Assembly (NCBI RefSeq): GCF_004352835.1
Contig: NZ_SJSB01000004.1
Location: 1 to 64,000, forward strand
DNA: 64,000 nucleotides
Source of the DNA: Marinomonas flavescens
GTDB taxonomy: Bacteria > Pseudomonadota > Gammaproteobacteria > Pseudomonadales > Marinomonadaceae
Direction of reading: 5' to 3'
This document shows, one piece after another, positions 20,654 to 28,705 of the stretch; the first letter of the stretch is position 1; the number at the start of each line of letters is the position of its first letter. Made by a program: the position numbers and the translations under genes. Below the pieces are notes generated by a model. The model was not told the origin of the DNA. It searched no databases and saw only the letters and a list, made by a program, of their open reading frames with translations.

Positions 20654-23278
20654 ATGAAGTCAGAATTTGAAATTAAATATATTGAAATCCAATGGTACGA
20701 TCAAGAAACTGTTATTAAAATAACTGAGTCTTTATTCTGTTTGTCTCTCGAATATAATAAGGACATTGAATGTTTTGAATGTGAAACGACTATATACCCC
20801 AATACAGGGGGATTACGTGGGCAACTTGCGGTTCGTTTTTTACATAATAATATAGTAAATCCATATATCCAATTACCAAATGGAGGAACGCAGTACTTAA
20901 GTTCTATTGATGATATCGACACAGGTAAAACGTGGTGGGTTGTAAAAGATAAATGGGATAATAAAAATCAGTATTGGCAACATTCAAGCATTAATACGGC
21001 TGGTACTTTAAGGTTGATCTTACAAGACAAAGTGTGTCAAATTCTTATCGGTTCAATAGATTTTACTCGAGAGCAACTAGATACTTACCTCTCTAGCTTT
21101 AAAGATGATTTATGGGAATTGATCTTAGATGATTCAAGCCCCATTCAAGCTGATAAAGAAGGTAATAGCATTGGTATTAATGAAGAAGTAATTGAATGCA
21201 TTCAGCATCTTATTGTTAATGCAGATAAAATATTAAATGCTCCAAAATCAGAACTTCGTGAAATTCAAACACTAAAATCTCGTAAATCAGTCAAGCCAGT
21301 TAATCGGACATTTATGGAGCTTGTTAGTAAACGTAATCAGAATTTTTTAACCAGCCGAGCGACAAAACCATCTTATAACGTTGCTGAAAATCGATATGTA
21401 TTATTTGCCTTAGAACGTTCATATCGAATTATAAAAAAAATAGCGATTCTCTCTCGCAATAAAGTTAAACGTTATGCTAATACTGTTGATAGGCTTCAAA
21501 GCCAATATGATGCATTCACCGATATAATTTCAATCGATAGGGAGCTAGTTGTAAAAGATTTAAAAATATTAGGTGAACGTTGCCATTTAGATTACTGGCA
21601 ACGCAAATTGAAAGAGCAGTTAAATAAGAATGGAATAAATTTAGATGTGGAAGCAACAAACCATAACGAGTTATATATTCGTACCCAAAACTATACAAAA
21701 GATCAAATCTCAGGAAACAAAGATGGATTTTTTATAGAAATATTCAATAATGGAGTTTGGGGGAAGGTTGATAATAAAACAACTATATTATCTTTTAAAT
21801 ATAACTACTCAAATTTGATTCGTTGTCTCAAAACTAATTCTGAATATAGAGTAATAGGCGCAATACATCGAAATAAATCAACTAATTCTGTATTATATTC
21901 TATCTCATCTTTAAGTTTGGTAGAACTATTAACAACAAAAGGGTTTCAAGTTGCTAGGAAAAAGTTTGAAGAAGAAAAGCAATTAGGGTTGCAGTTAAAT
22001 TCAAATGGTTGGAAACGTAATCTGAGAAGCAATGAGTTAGAAGAACAGGAAAAAGAAAAGAATGCATTGGTAAACCGAATTAACTTTTATGCTGACAATG
22101 AGAAATTATCAGCATATGTCTATGATAAAGTAGCGCCTAAATTAAAACAACTTACAAAGATCATTAAATCGCTTCGTCGACTTGAAATAAAACATTCATC
22201 AAACTTTCCTAATTCAATGACATTTGTACAAAATCCCAATTATCAAGGTGTTCATAATAATTATAAGGTATTAAGAAAGGTTACTAATCTTGCTGATGAT
22301 GAATTACTTATTAGATTAGAAGAGATTGATGCGATCGGATTGGTGAATATGCCAATTATTTATGAGCGTTGGTGTTTATTACAAATAATCAAAGTATTGA
22401 GAGAATCATTTCGATATGTGCTGGAAGATAACTGGAAATATAAGCTCATAGAAGCTATTCGAACAAATACTGTTGATATCGAAATTAAGCTGTCAAACCT
22501 TGAAGCAAAACGTTTTATTACATTAACCTATGAAATGACGTTGGATAATGGGAAAAGACCCGATTTTGTTCTTGATGTCGAGTGGTGGCCTGAAGATAAA
22601 GCTCAAAATATTCAAAAAAAACGATTTGTTATGGATGCAAAATTTTATAATCAAGCTACGTTTACTCGATTTGGTGGATTAATAGGAGCTATTGATCTTC
22701 TTTATACCAAAAAAAACTATAGTGAAGATAATAAAAATCCTGTGTTTATTTTACATCCATGTAAAGAAGCTATTTCTGAGAGAGTGACTGCTCAAGAATG
22801 GGGGAAGTATAGCTTTCTTGGAGAATTAGCAATAAATGAAAACTATTCGAATCCTCTACATCAATATGGAGGTGTCTTTCTAAGCCCTATTGATAGATTA
22901 TTATATTTGGATGAATTACAAAGGGTACTTGGATTATTTTTACAGTATAAATTAGAAGATCCTGATACATCTCATAATAGTCGGAATGATGATCGCACAG
23001 CTTCAAAACCATTTTGTATTCGTTGTGGTTCTTGCAACCTTCGTCAGATTGAAAAGTCGAGTGGATATTACAATAAAGATGGAGAATGGGTTCCACGAAC
23101 ACCTCGTTCTGTATGGATGCAGTGTAATGAGTGTGAGCAATTTATAAGCTTTAATCATTGCCGAAGTACAGATACTCGGATAATAAAAAATGGTTTTTAT
23201 TGGACATATCATTCAGCAAGAGCTATTGAACCATTTAATAACAAATGTCCAAGTTGTGGAGAATGGGGGGCTTGGTGA
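20654..23278 (+). CDS. McrC-like nuclease subunit (DUF2357 / PD-(D/E)xK) with Zn-ribbon tail
   Basis: The 874-residue protein is the probable effector nuclease partner of the preceding AAA+ subunit. The long N-terminal and middle region is of the DUF2357 type (VAENRYVLFALERSYRIIKK and following helices). A PD-(D/E)xK nuclease core lies near residues 630-680, with KRPDFVLDVEWW and FVMDAKFYNQ supplying D and D-x-K. The last about 90 residues carry cysteine pairs (CIRCGSC, CNEC, CPSC), which suggests one or two zinc ribbons for nucleic acid or partner binding. It is as AT-rich as its neighbour and starts two bases after it. There is no clear ribosome binding site, so translation is probably coupled. 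Confidence 0.8.
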   Translation: MKSEFEIKYIEIQWYDQETVIKITESLFCLSLEYNKDIECFECETTIYPNTGGLRGQLAVRFLHNNIVNPYIQLPNGGTQYLSSIDDIDTGKTWWVVKDKWDNKNQYWQHSSINTAGTLRLILQDKVCQILIGSIDFTREQLDTYLSSFKDDLWELILDDSSPIQADKEGNSIGINEEVIECIQHLIVNADKILNAPKSELREIQTLKSRKSVKPVNRTFMELVSKRNQNFLTSRATKPSYNVAENRYVLFALERSYRIIKKIAILSRNKVKRYANTVDRLQSQYDAFTDIISIDRELVVKDLKILGERCHLDYWQRKLKEQLNKNGINLDVEATNHNELYIRTQNYTKDQISGNKDGFFIEIFNNGVWGKVDNKTTILSFKYNYSNLIRCLKTNSEYRVIGAIHRNKSTNSVLYSISSLSLVELLTTKGFQVARKKFEEEKQLGLQLNSNGWKRNLRSNELEEQEKEKNALVNRINFYADNEKLSAYVYDKVAPKLKQLTKIIKSLRRLEIKHSSNFPNSMTFVQNPNYQGVHNNYKVLRKVTNLADDELLIRLEEIDAIGLVNMPIIYERWCLLQIIKVLRESFRYVLEDNWKYKLIEAIRTNTVDIEIKLSNLEAKRFITLTYEMTLDNGKRPDFVLDVEWWPEDKAQNIQKKRFVMDAKFYNQATFTRFGGLIGAIDLLYTKKNYSEDNKNPVFILHPCKEAISERVTAQEWGKYSFLGELAINENYSNPLHQYGGVFLSPIDRLLYLDELQRVLGLFLQYKLEDPDTSHNSRNDDRTASKPFCIRCGSCNLRQIEKSSGYYNKDGEWVPRTPRSVWMQCNECEQFISFNHCRSTDTRIIKNGFYWTYHSARAIEPFNNKCPSCGEWGAW

Positions 23279-23383
23279 AAGAGGATATATTTAAAAAATT
23301 AACATTAATTTATTGAAATATAAGATTTATTATTTTTCTAACTTTAATTCCGACCAATGTTTTTAGGGTATCTAGGTTTTGAA

Positions 23384-23749
23384 ATGAAAAATACATGTCG
23401 TGTTGCCGTCTACGGATCTTTGAAACAAGGCTTTTTTAATCATGAGTTATTGGGATATTCAACGCATATAGATTCTGGTTTTATTTCTGGATTCAAAATG
23501 TTCGATCTAGAGCTATTTCCAGCGATTATTCGTTCTCCTAACGACAAAATTTTTGTAGAGATCTACGAGGTTGAAGCGGATACGTTAGCGGATCTAGATG
23601 AGTTGGAGAGTTACAAGGAGGATGATTTAGCAAATAGTTTTTATAAGCGAATCTGTATTATTTCTCGTTGGGGGCCAATTATGCTTTATGTCTATAATAA
23701 GAGTCTGAAAAATGCACAGGAAGTGATTGGTGGTAACTGGGAGCAATGA
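23384..23749 (+). CDS. AIG2/GGCT-like gamma-glutamylcyclotransferase family protein
   Basis: This protein of about 121 residues has the small beta-barrel fold of gamma-glutamylcyclotransferase/AIG2 relatives. The substrate-binding YGSLKQGFFNH is at the N-terminus, and the acidic position expected for the catalytic Glu lies in DELESYKEDD. I take the ATG at 23384 because the homologous core begins directly after it. The open frame upstream (from 23357) adds residues not typical of the family. Its reaction is probably cyclotransfer on a gamma-glutamyl-amine or -peptide, but the substrate is unknown. It sits alone between the McrBC-like pair and the hairpin pair. Confidence 0.75.
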   Translation: MKNTCRVAVYGSLKQGFFNHELLGYSTHIDSGFISGFKMFDLELFPAIIRSPNDKIFVEIYEVEADTLADLDELESYKEDDLANSFYKRICIISRWGPIMLYVYNKSLKNAQEVIGGNWEQ

Positions 23750-23780
23750 CTAGAAACATGGAGGTAATTACATAATCCCA

Positions 23781-23814
23781 GTTTTAAACCCGTGGAATTC
23801 GACGGGTTTAAAAC
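23781..23814. repeat. 34-nt perfect inverted repeat (hairpin copy 1)
   Basis: GTTTTAAACCCGT (23781-23793) pairs perfectly with ACGGGTTTAAAAC (23802-23814) around GGAATTCG. It lies 32 bases after the GGCT-like gene and runs into CTTTTA, so it may terminate that transcript. It shares length, ends and a central GAATTCG with copy 2 at 23961. Confidence 0.85.
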
Positions 23815-23960
23815 CTTTTACCTCATCTGAAAAATAATGGATAGCATCCATTGGCACTATTTATTTGATCTCTAAATCAGGCAGATGCAATCAAAGAAAG
23901 TCTCATTTCTGACGCATGATTCGGTAACAAATTTCATTCATGAATGACAATGAAGTAGGT

Positions 23961-23994
23961 GTTTTAATATCATCGAATTCGATGACATTAAAAC
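23961..23994. repeat. 34-nt inverted repeat (hairpin copy 2)
   Basis: GTTTTAATATCATCG (23961-23975) pairs with CGATGACATTAAAAC (23980-23994) with one internal mismatch around AATT. The outer GTTTTAA/TTAAAAC and the central GAATTCG are the same as in copy 1. The middle stem bases differ in a compensated way, keeping the pairing. Confidence 0.85.
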
Positions 23995-24066
23995 AGAAGA
24001 GGGAGGTTCACTACGGTGGTATGCTCGTTGCGAATTGTGTAGTCGATTACGTTCCTCAAATAATGA

Positions 24067-25089
24067 TTAGCGCTCGAAGTAGTTCAATCGCGCTTTGTTG
24101 AGTTCTTTCATTCGTCCTAGAACATCGACGCCTATTTGGTTGTAGACATCTAATAAGTCGATCAACACCCAGTTTTCTCTAATTAAGCCATTTTCGACGC
24201 GCCAAAAGTCCAAGCTTCTCATGGTAATTTTTTGATTTGAAGGGGCGATGCCTAACCATCCGCCTTGGCTTATTGTCATGGACATGCCCGGCCAAGCGGT
24301 AAACCCAACGTAGCCAGCGTCTGCAAATAAGTATCCTTTGGTTGTGTCTCCAATGCGATTTGGGAGGGCTTTTAAGAAAGGGATTTGATGCCAATTTCGA
24401 AACCCTTTGATCCCTCTGGCTGTGCCAATAGCAGATGGGCCGTACCAGCTACAATGAGGGTGCCAATACTTTTCTAGCTGCATTGCTTCGACACCACCAT
24501 TGGCAAAATCCCCTAATGAGGCACACATAGCCGAGACGATATCTAAACTTTTTTTGGCGGCTGTTTCGTTGTATGCGGACGTTACTATGCCATCTTGAGT
24601 TGCGGGCCCTGGAACATGCCATTCGCGCCCTAAGCTAGGCGATAAAGGCCAAGCGCCGGCTTGCATCATTACTTCTGGAATGTCCCAAACGGCTTGTATT
24701 TCTACGATTAAGCCATTTTCGATACGGAAAAACTCATGGAAACGCATACTGACTTGATGGCCTGTTGGCAATATGTCTAGCCACGCTTTTTCAAAAGAGC
24801 CTGTGTAATAACCGCAACATCCTACCCATTGGCTTTCATGGTTTGAATCACCCGCGATGACGATGGTGTCACGACGCTCTAATCCGACAAAAGCGTCCGC
24901 CAGTGGTTTATAAATATGGCTGTATAGCTGGTGTTTTGATTGCAGTGTTTCGAACGGAAAAGTGAATTGAAGTGTTGCCGTATCGGCTATTAATTTATCT
25001 ATATTATCGATCAAGGCTTCGTCTGAGTAATTGTATAAAGAGGTTCTTAATTTATTTACTATGTCCTTGTTTTTATTGTGAATTAACAT
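24067..25089 (-). CDS. Two-domain SnoaL-like (NTF2-fold) protein A
   Basis: The 340-residue protein contains two SnoaL-like/polyketide-cyclase-like NTF2 domains (about residues 15-155 and 185-330), each ending in a conserved strand. Examples are FFRIENGLIVEIQAVWDIPEVMMQAGAWPL and FWRVENGLIRENWVLIDLLDVYNQIGVDVL. It is a clear paralogue of the protein at 31651 (shared QAGAxPL, WYGPxxIG, HQIPF and GGWLG blocks). SnoaL-type folds act as cyclases, hydratases, isomerases or binding proteins, so the reaction cannot be read from sequence. It is transcribed divergently from the ABC importer, with a LacI-type operator in the shared 205-base promoter region. Confidence 0.75.
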   Translation of the reverse strand: MLIHNKNKDIVNKLRTSLYNYSDEALIDNIDKLIADTATLQFTFPFETLQSKHQLYSHIYKPLADAFVGLERRDTIVIAGDSNHESQWVGCCGYYTGSFEKAWLDILPTGHQVSMRFHEFFRIENGLIVEIQAVWDIPEVMMQAGAWPLSPSLGREWHVPGPATQDGIVTSAYNETAAKKSLDIVSAMCASLGDFANGGVEAMQLEKYWHPHCSWYGPSAIGTARGIKGFRNWHQIPFLKALPNRIGDTTKGYLFADAGYVGFTAWPGMSMTISQGGWLGIAPSNQKITMRSLDFWRVENGLIRENWVLIDLLDVYNQIGVDVLGRMKELNKARLNYFER

Positions 25090-25294
25090 TTTTAATTGCT
25101 CCCAATTTATTAAATAATGGTTTGCCTAAATCTACATTAAAGCTGTTTTTTTACAGACTAAAAACGCTTCATTTTCTGACTTGTTTTGAGTTTGTCTAAT
25201 CGCGACACGGTTTTAAAAAAATATTGCATGGCTCAAAAAAGTATGGTTATTTATTGCATACGTATTCATTAAAAACAACTAGGCGACTAAGAAT
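25090..25294. promoter_or_regulatory. Divergent promoter region of the SnoaL-A gene and ABC operon
   Basis: This AT-rich spacer separates two divergent genes and contains the 15-bp operator at 25254. It also has ATATTGCATGG (25221-25231), a sequence that recurs at 32670-32680 upstream of the LacI gene. No well-spaced -35/-10 pair is obvious, so I give no promoter boxes. Confidence 0.5.
25254..25268. promoter_or_regulatory. LacI-type operator, copy 1
   Basis: TTGCATACGTATTCA has an 8-bp palindromic core ATACGTAT with near-symmetric flanks, the form expected for a LacI/GalR-family dimer. It ends 26 bases before the ABC ATPase start. The identical 15-mer occurs at 33870 ahead of the TRAP operon. 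Confidence 0.75.
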
Positions 25295-26350
25295 ATGGCC
25301 AAGATACAGTTAAAAAATATTTGTAAGCGTTGGGGCTCGACGGTTGGTGTTAGGGATTTCAATTTAGACATTGAGGACAAAGAGTTTATTGTATTTTTAG
25401 GCCCATCTGGTTGTGGTAAAACGACGACAATGCGAATGATCGCAGGACTTGAAGACCCAACGGAAGGTGAGATTTTTATAGGAGATCGTTGTGTTAATGG
25501 GCTAGACCCTAAAGACAGAGACATTGCCATGGTGTTTCAAAGTTACGGTCTTTATCCAAATTTAACCGTATATGAAAACATTCGTTTTCCTCTAAAAATA
25601 CGTAAAGTGGATTCTGCAACGCACGATAAAAGGGTCCATAAAGCGTCCGACATGGTGGAGTTGGGCAATCTTCTAGAGCGTTACCCACGAGAGCTTTCTG
25701 GCGGACAGCGTCAAAGGGTTGCCTTGGCTAGGGCGATCGTTCGTGAACCTAATGTGTTTTTAATGGATGAACCTTTATCGAACTTAGATGCAAAGCTTAG
25801 GGTATCTACACGAGCTCAGATAAAGCATCTACAACACACATTACAAACAACGACTATTTATGTAACACATGATCAAATTGAAGCCATGACGCTTGCAGAT
25901 CGTGTAGTGGTGATGAGCATGGGGGAGTTACAGCAATTAGGAACTCCGACCGAAATTTATGATAAACCAGCCAATACATTTGTTGCGAGTTTCATCGGTT
26001 CTCCCGCAATGAATCTGTTGGATGGCGAGATTAGCGATGGCAAGTTTATAGCCGACCATACGCTTGTTAAGGACATTCCCTCAGGTTTACCAAATGCCGT
26101 CACGATAGGATTTAGAGCAGAAGATATTCAAGTGACGACCGAGTTAGAAGGCGACATTACCGCCCCTGTTTATAGTGTTGAATTGCTTGGAGATTCAACA
26201 CTCATTTCTATAAAAATCGGAGATGCCTTATTAATTGCCAAAGCAGATAAGGCGTTTAGAGTAAACATAGGTCAGACAGTTAGTTTTATTATTCCACCAG
26301 AGTCGAGGCATTGGTTTAATAAAGAAGATGGTGCCCGTATCGATTTCTAA
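25295..26350 (+). CDS. Sugar-type ABC importer, ATP-binding protein
   Basis: This 351-residue ATPase of the MalK/UgpC/MsmK class energises the importer encoded by the next three genes. Walker A is GPSGCGKTTTM at about residue 33, the signature is LSGGQRQRVALARA, and Walker B is LMDEPLSNLDAKLR. The H-loop is YVTHDQIEAMT, and a C-terminal TOBE/OB regulatory domain covers about residues 235-351. It is the first gene of the ABC operon, just after the LacI-type operator. The class is known for importing sugars, polyols and their derivatives, so a carbohydrate-like ligand is likely but unproven. Confidence 0.92.
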   Translation: MAKIQLKNICKRWGSTVGVRDFNLDIEDKEFIVFLGPSGCGKTTTMRMIAGLEDPTEGEIFIGDRCVNGLDPKDRDIAMVFQSYGLYPNLTVYENIRFPLKIRKVDSATHDKRVHKASDMVELGNLLERYPRELSGGQRQRVALARAIVREPNVFLMDEPLSNLDAKLRVSTRAQIKHLQHTLQTTTIYVTHDQIEAMTLADRVVVMSMGELQQLGTPTEIYDKPANTFVASFIGSPAMNLLDGEISDGKFIADHTLVKDIPSGLPNAVTIGFRAEDIQVTTELEGDITAPVYSVELLGDSTLISIKIGDALLIAKADKAFRVNIGQTVSFIIPPESRHWFNKEDGARIDF

Positions 26351-26400
26351 TAAAAAAACCAAAATTAAAAAAAACACAAAAGTCCCAAAGGAACCTAATA

Positions 26401-27609
26401 ATGAAAAAATCAACGCTATCTTCTCTGATTATATTAAGTACGCTAAGCTCTTTTTCATACGCCAATTGTGATTTTAAGAATACTCAAGAGGTTAAAACTA
26501 TTTCCGCAAGTTTTGCCGCATGGAAAGCCGTTACGGGTGCTATGGCTGAATGTGGCCATGTTAGTTCTACTCTTGATTCAGAATTCAAAACTAAAGTAGG
26601 TTCTGCATTAGCCGCGAATCCTTCATTATATGAAGTCGCTGGTGTTGCTAATGGGACATTCGTACCTTTATTAAATAGCGGTCTTATTAGACCTTTAGAC
26701 AGTCTTGTTGCGAAATATGGTCAAAATTTAAATCCAAATCAGCTTATCAAAGTGGATGGAAAAATCATGGCCATTGCCATGATGATTAATACGCAAAACT
26801 TTATGTACCGAAAAGATATTTTTGACAAGTTAGGTTTAAAAGCCCCAACCACTTGGGATGACGTTCTTGTTGATGCAGAAAAAATCAAAAAAGCCAACCT
26901 CGTTGAATACCCACTAGGTGGTGCCTATAAAGCAGGCTGGAACCTTGGCCTAGAATTTATCAATATGTATTTGAGTTATAACGCGAAGTTGTTTGATGGA
27001 AACCAACCGAGTGTTAATAATGCAGCTGGCATTAAAACTCTGGAAATGATGAAAAAATTATCTGCCTATATGGATCCAGAATACTTGATTGCTGATCCTA
27101 CCTTTGTTCAGAAGCAGCTTCAATACGGCAAAATTGCCATGGCCAATCTTTGGGCGAGTCGTGCTACCGCATTTGACAATAAAGAAGAGTCTCAGGTAGT
27201 GGGTAAGGTTTATATGTCTGCCACACCTAAATCAATAGCCGATGGTCGTCCGGCCAGCACCATGTGGTGGGATGGCATTACGATTGCGAAAAATATCACC
27301 GATGAGCAAGCGGATAATGCCTTTAGAGTGGCTATGCAAGGCTTAAACGAAGATATGGTGAAGAAGAATACTGACGCGGCGATTTGGTTAGTAAAAGGCT
27401 ATAAACCTTCTCGTTTAAGCGATGGTGCTATTCAGAATGCAATAGATAGAACGCCAAGCTATCCACTGACTTCTAAAATTGGTCTTATGCACTCAGCATT
27501 AGGAAAAGATGTGTCTGATTATCTGACTGGTCAAAAAACAGCCGAAGAAACATTGAAAGAAGTTGAATATGACTATATTACAGCCGCTAAAGAATCTGGC
27601 TTGTTGTAA
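26401..27609 (+). CDS. ABC importer, extracellular solute-binding protein (family 1)
   Basis: The 402-residue periplasmic binding protein starts with a Sec signal peptide, cleaved near SYA-NC around residue 22. There is no proper lipobox, so the mature protein should be soluble. The N-terminal lobe includes EVAGVANGTFVPLLNSGLIRPLDSL. The hinge region (AIAMMINTQNFMYRKDIFDKLGLKAPTTWDD) and the ligand-side WWDGITIAK stretch are typical of family 1 sugar-binding proteins. It lies 50 bases after the ATPase gene and is followed by a hairpin, a common device to raise binding-protein levels. The ligand is unknown. Confidence 0.88.
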   Translation: MKKSTLSSLIILSTLSSFSYANCDFKNTQEVKTISASFAAWKAVTGAMAECGHVSSTLDSEFKTKVGSALAANPSLYEVAGVANGTFVPLLNSGLIRPLDSLVAKYGQNLNPNQLIKVDGKIMAIAMMINTQNFMYRKDIFDKLGLKAPTTWDDVLVDAEKIKKANLVEYPLGGAYKAGWNLGLEFINMYLSYNAKLFDGNQPSVNNAAGIKTLEMMKKLSAYMDPEYLIADPTFVQKQLQYGKIAMANLWASRATAFDNKEESQVVGKVYMSATPKSIADGRPASTMWWDGITIAKNITDEQADNAFRVAMQGLNEDMVKKNTDAAIWLVKGYKPSRLSDGAIQNAIDRTPSYPLTSKIGLMHSALGKDVSDYLTGQKTAEETLKEVEYDYITAAKESGLL

Positions 27610-27628
27610 TTAATATATTCCCATAATG

Positions 27629-27647
27629 AGCCAATATAGTATTGGCT
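27629..27647 (+). promoter_or_regulatory. Intercistronic hairpin after the binding-protein gene
   Basis: AGCCAATA pairs with TATTGGCT around a TAG loop, 20 bases after the stop codon. With only a broken T tract it is more likely an mRNA-stabilising or partial-termination element than a full terminator, favouring the binding protein over the permeases. Confidence 0.55.
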
Positions 27648-27678
27648 TCATTTTCGTTCATTGAAAGCGGTAATTAGA

Positions 27679-28701
27679 ATGAAAAATAAAACTTTCTTTG
27701 CCTTTGTTTCACCTTCGATAATCATAATGTTTTTGTTCATAGCCATTCCTTTAGTGACGGTGTTTGTGCAAAGCTTTTATGTGACTCAAACTGTGTACAA
27801 CACAGTTTCGGTAGAAACATGTACGCCAAGTTTTCCTACTTCTATTTGTACTACCTCAGAGAAATCAGTCCCAGTAATGGATAAAGACAATAATCCAGTT
27901 ACGAAAACGGTATACGTAGGACTTGATACTTATAAATCTGTATTAGAAACAGGAAAGGTGGCTAAGTTAATTAGCTCTGGTCATTTCTTCGATATATTTA
28001 GCAATATAGATTTTTATAAGGCGTTGTCATTTACGTTACTTTTTACACTGATTACTCTTCCTTTGGTGTTGGGTGTAGGGCTGCTTATTGCGCTAGCCGT
28101 TAATAATGTCTCGAAAAGAATGAAAGGGCCGGTTATTTTTGTGTCTTTGTTGCCTTTTATTATCACACCAATTATAGGCGCTCTTTCTATCAAATGGCTG
28201 TTTGTGAGTAATGGTTTGCTGACAAGGGTATTGGAAAAGATTACAGGGCATGAAATATCGGTATTTGCTAATAGTTGGTCGATCGAGCTACTGATGGTGT
28301 TCTATCGTGTTTGGCACGTTGCGCCATTTGCGTTTGTTCTTTTCTATGCCGGTTTGCAATCCGTGAATAAAGATACATTAGAGTCTGCGATTATTGATGG
28401 TGCCTCTAGATTTGAACGGATTCGATACGTCGTTATCCCGCATTTGATGCCGTTAATTTACTTTGTAACCTTGATTCATTTGATGGATACCTACCGCGTA
28501 TTTGAAGAAATAATAGGTTTTGCAAGTCAAGCCCATGTTATTTCATTGCAGTGGTTAACTTATAATTTCTTAGAGCCTGATGACACAGGAAACCGTGCAA
28601 TATCAAGTGCTTCAGCGTCATCCATGTTAACCATGGTTGGTATTATTATTTTGCTCGCACCCGTGCTTAAGCGCACGCTTCGAGACCAGAAAAAAGGATA
28701 A
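27679..28701 (+). CDS. ABC importer, permease 1
   Basis: This permease of about 340 residues has six or so membrane segments and the cytoplasmic EAA loop (ESAIIDGASRFERIRYVVIPHLMPL) that docks the ATPase. It is of the MalF/UgpA type. An unusual periplasmic insertion after the first membrane segment (about residues 38-90) contains two Cys and a string of Val/Thr/Lys residues. I chose the ATG at 27679 (MKNKTFF), which places the first hydrophobic segment at the N-terminus. The upstream in-frame TTG at 27661 has no better support. The gene is followed by permease 2 after four bases. Confidence 0.88.
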   Translation: MKNKTFFAFVSPSIIIMFLFIAIPLVTVFVQSFYVTQTVYNTVSVETCTPSFPTSICTTSEKSVPVMDKDNNPVTKTVYVGLDTYKSVLETGKVAKLISSGHFFDIFSNIDFYKALSFTLLFTLITLPLVLGVGLLIALAVNNVSKRMKGPVIFVSLLPFIITPIIGALSIKWLFVSNGLLTRVLEKITGHEISVFANSWSIELLMVFYRVWHVAPFAFVLFYAGLQSVNKDTLESAIIDGASRFERIRYVVIPHLMPLIYFVTLIHLMDTYRVFEEIIGFASQAHVISLQWLTYNFLEPDDTGNRAISSASASSMLTMVGIIILLAPVLKRTLRDQKKG

Positions 28702-28705
28702 TAAG

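Larger units (their letters stand above)
23750..24066. other. Gene-free border between defence island and catabolic locus
   Basis: No coding sequence is visible in these 317 bases. They hold the two 34-nt hairpins described separately and otherwise featureless AT-rich DNA. The convergent genes on either side make it a natural termination zone. Confidence 0.6.

Noticed and set aside
23781-23994. Possible CRISPR repeats (two similar 34-nt units)
   Set aside because: Only two copies, about 146 bases apart, both full palindromes with different stems, and no cas genes in the window.
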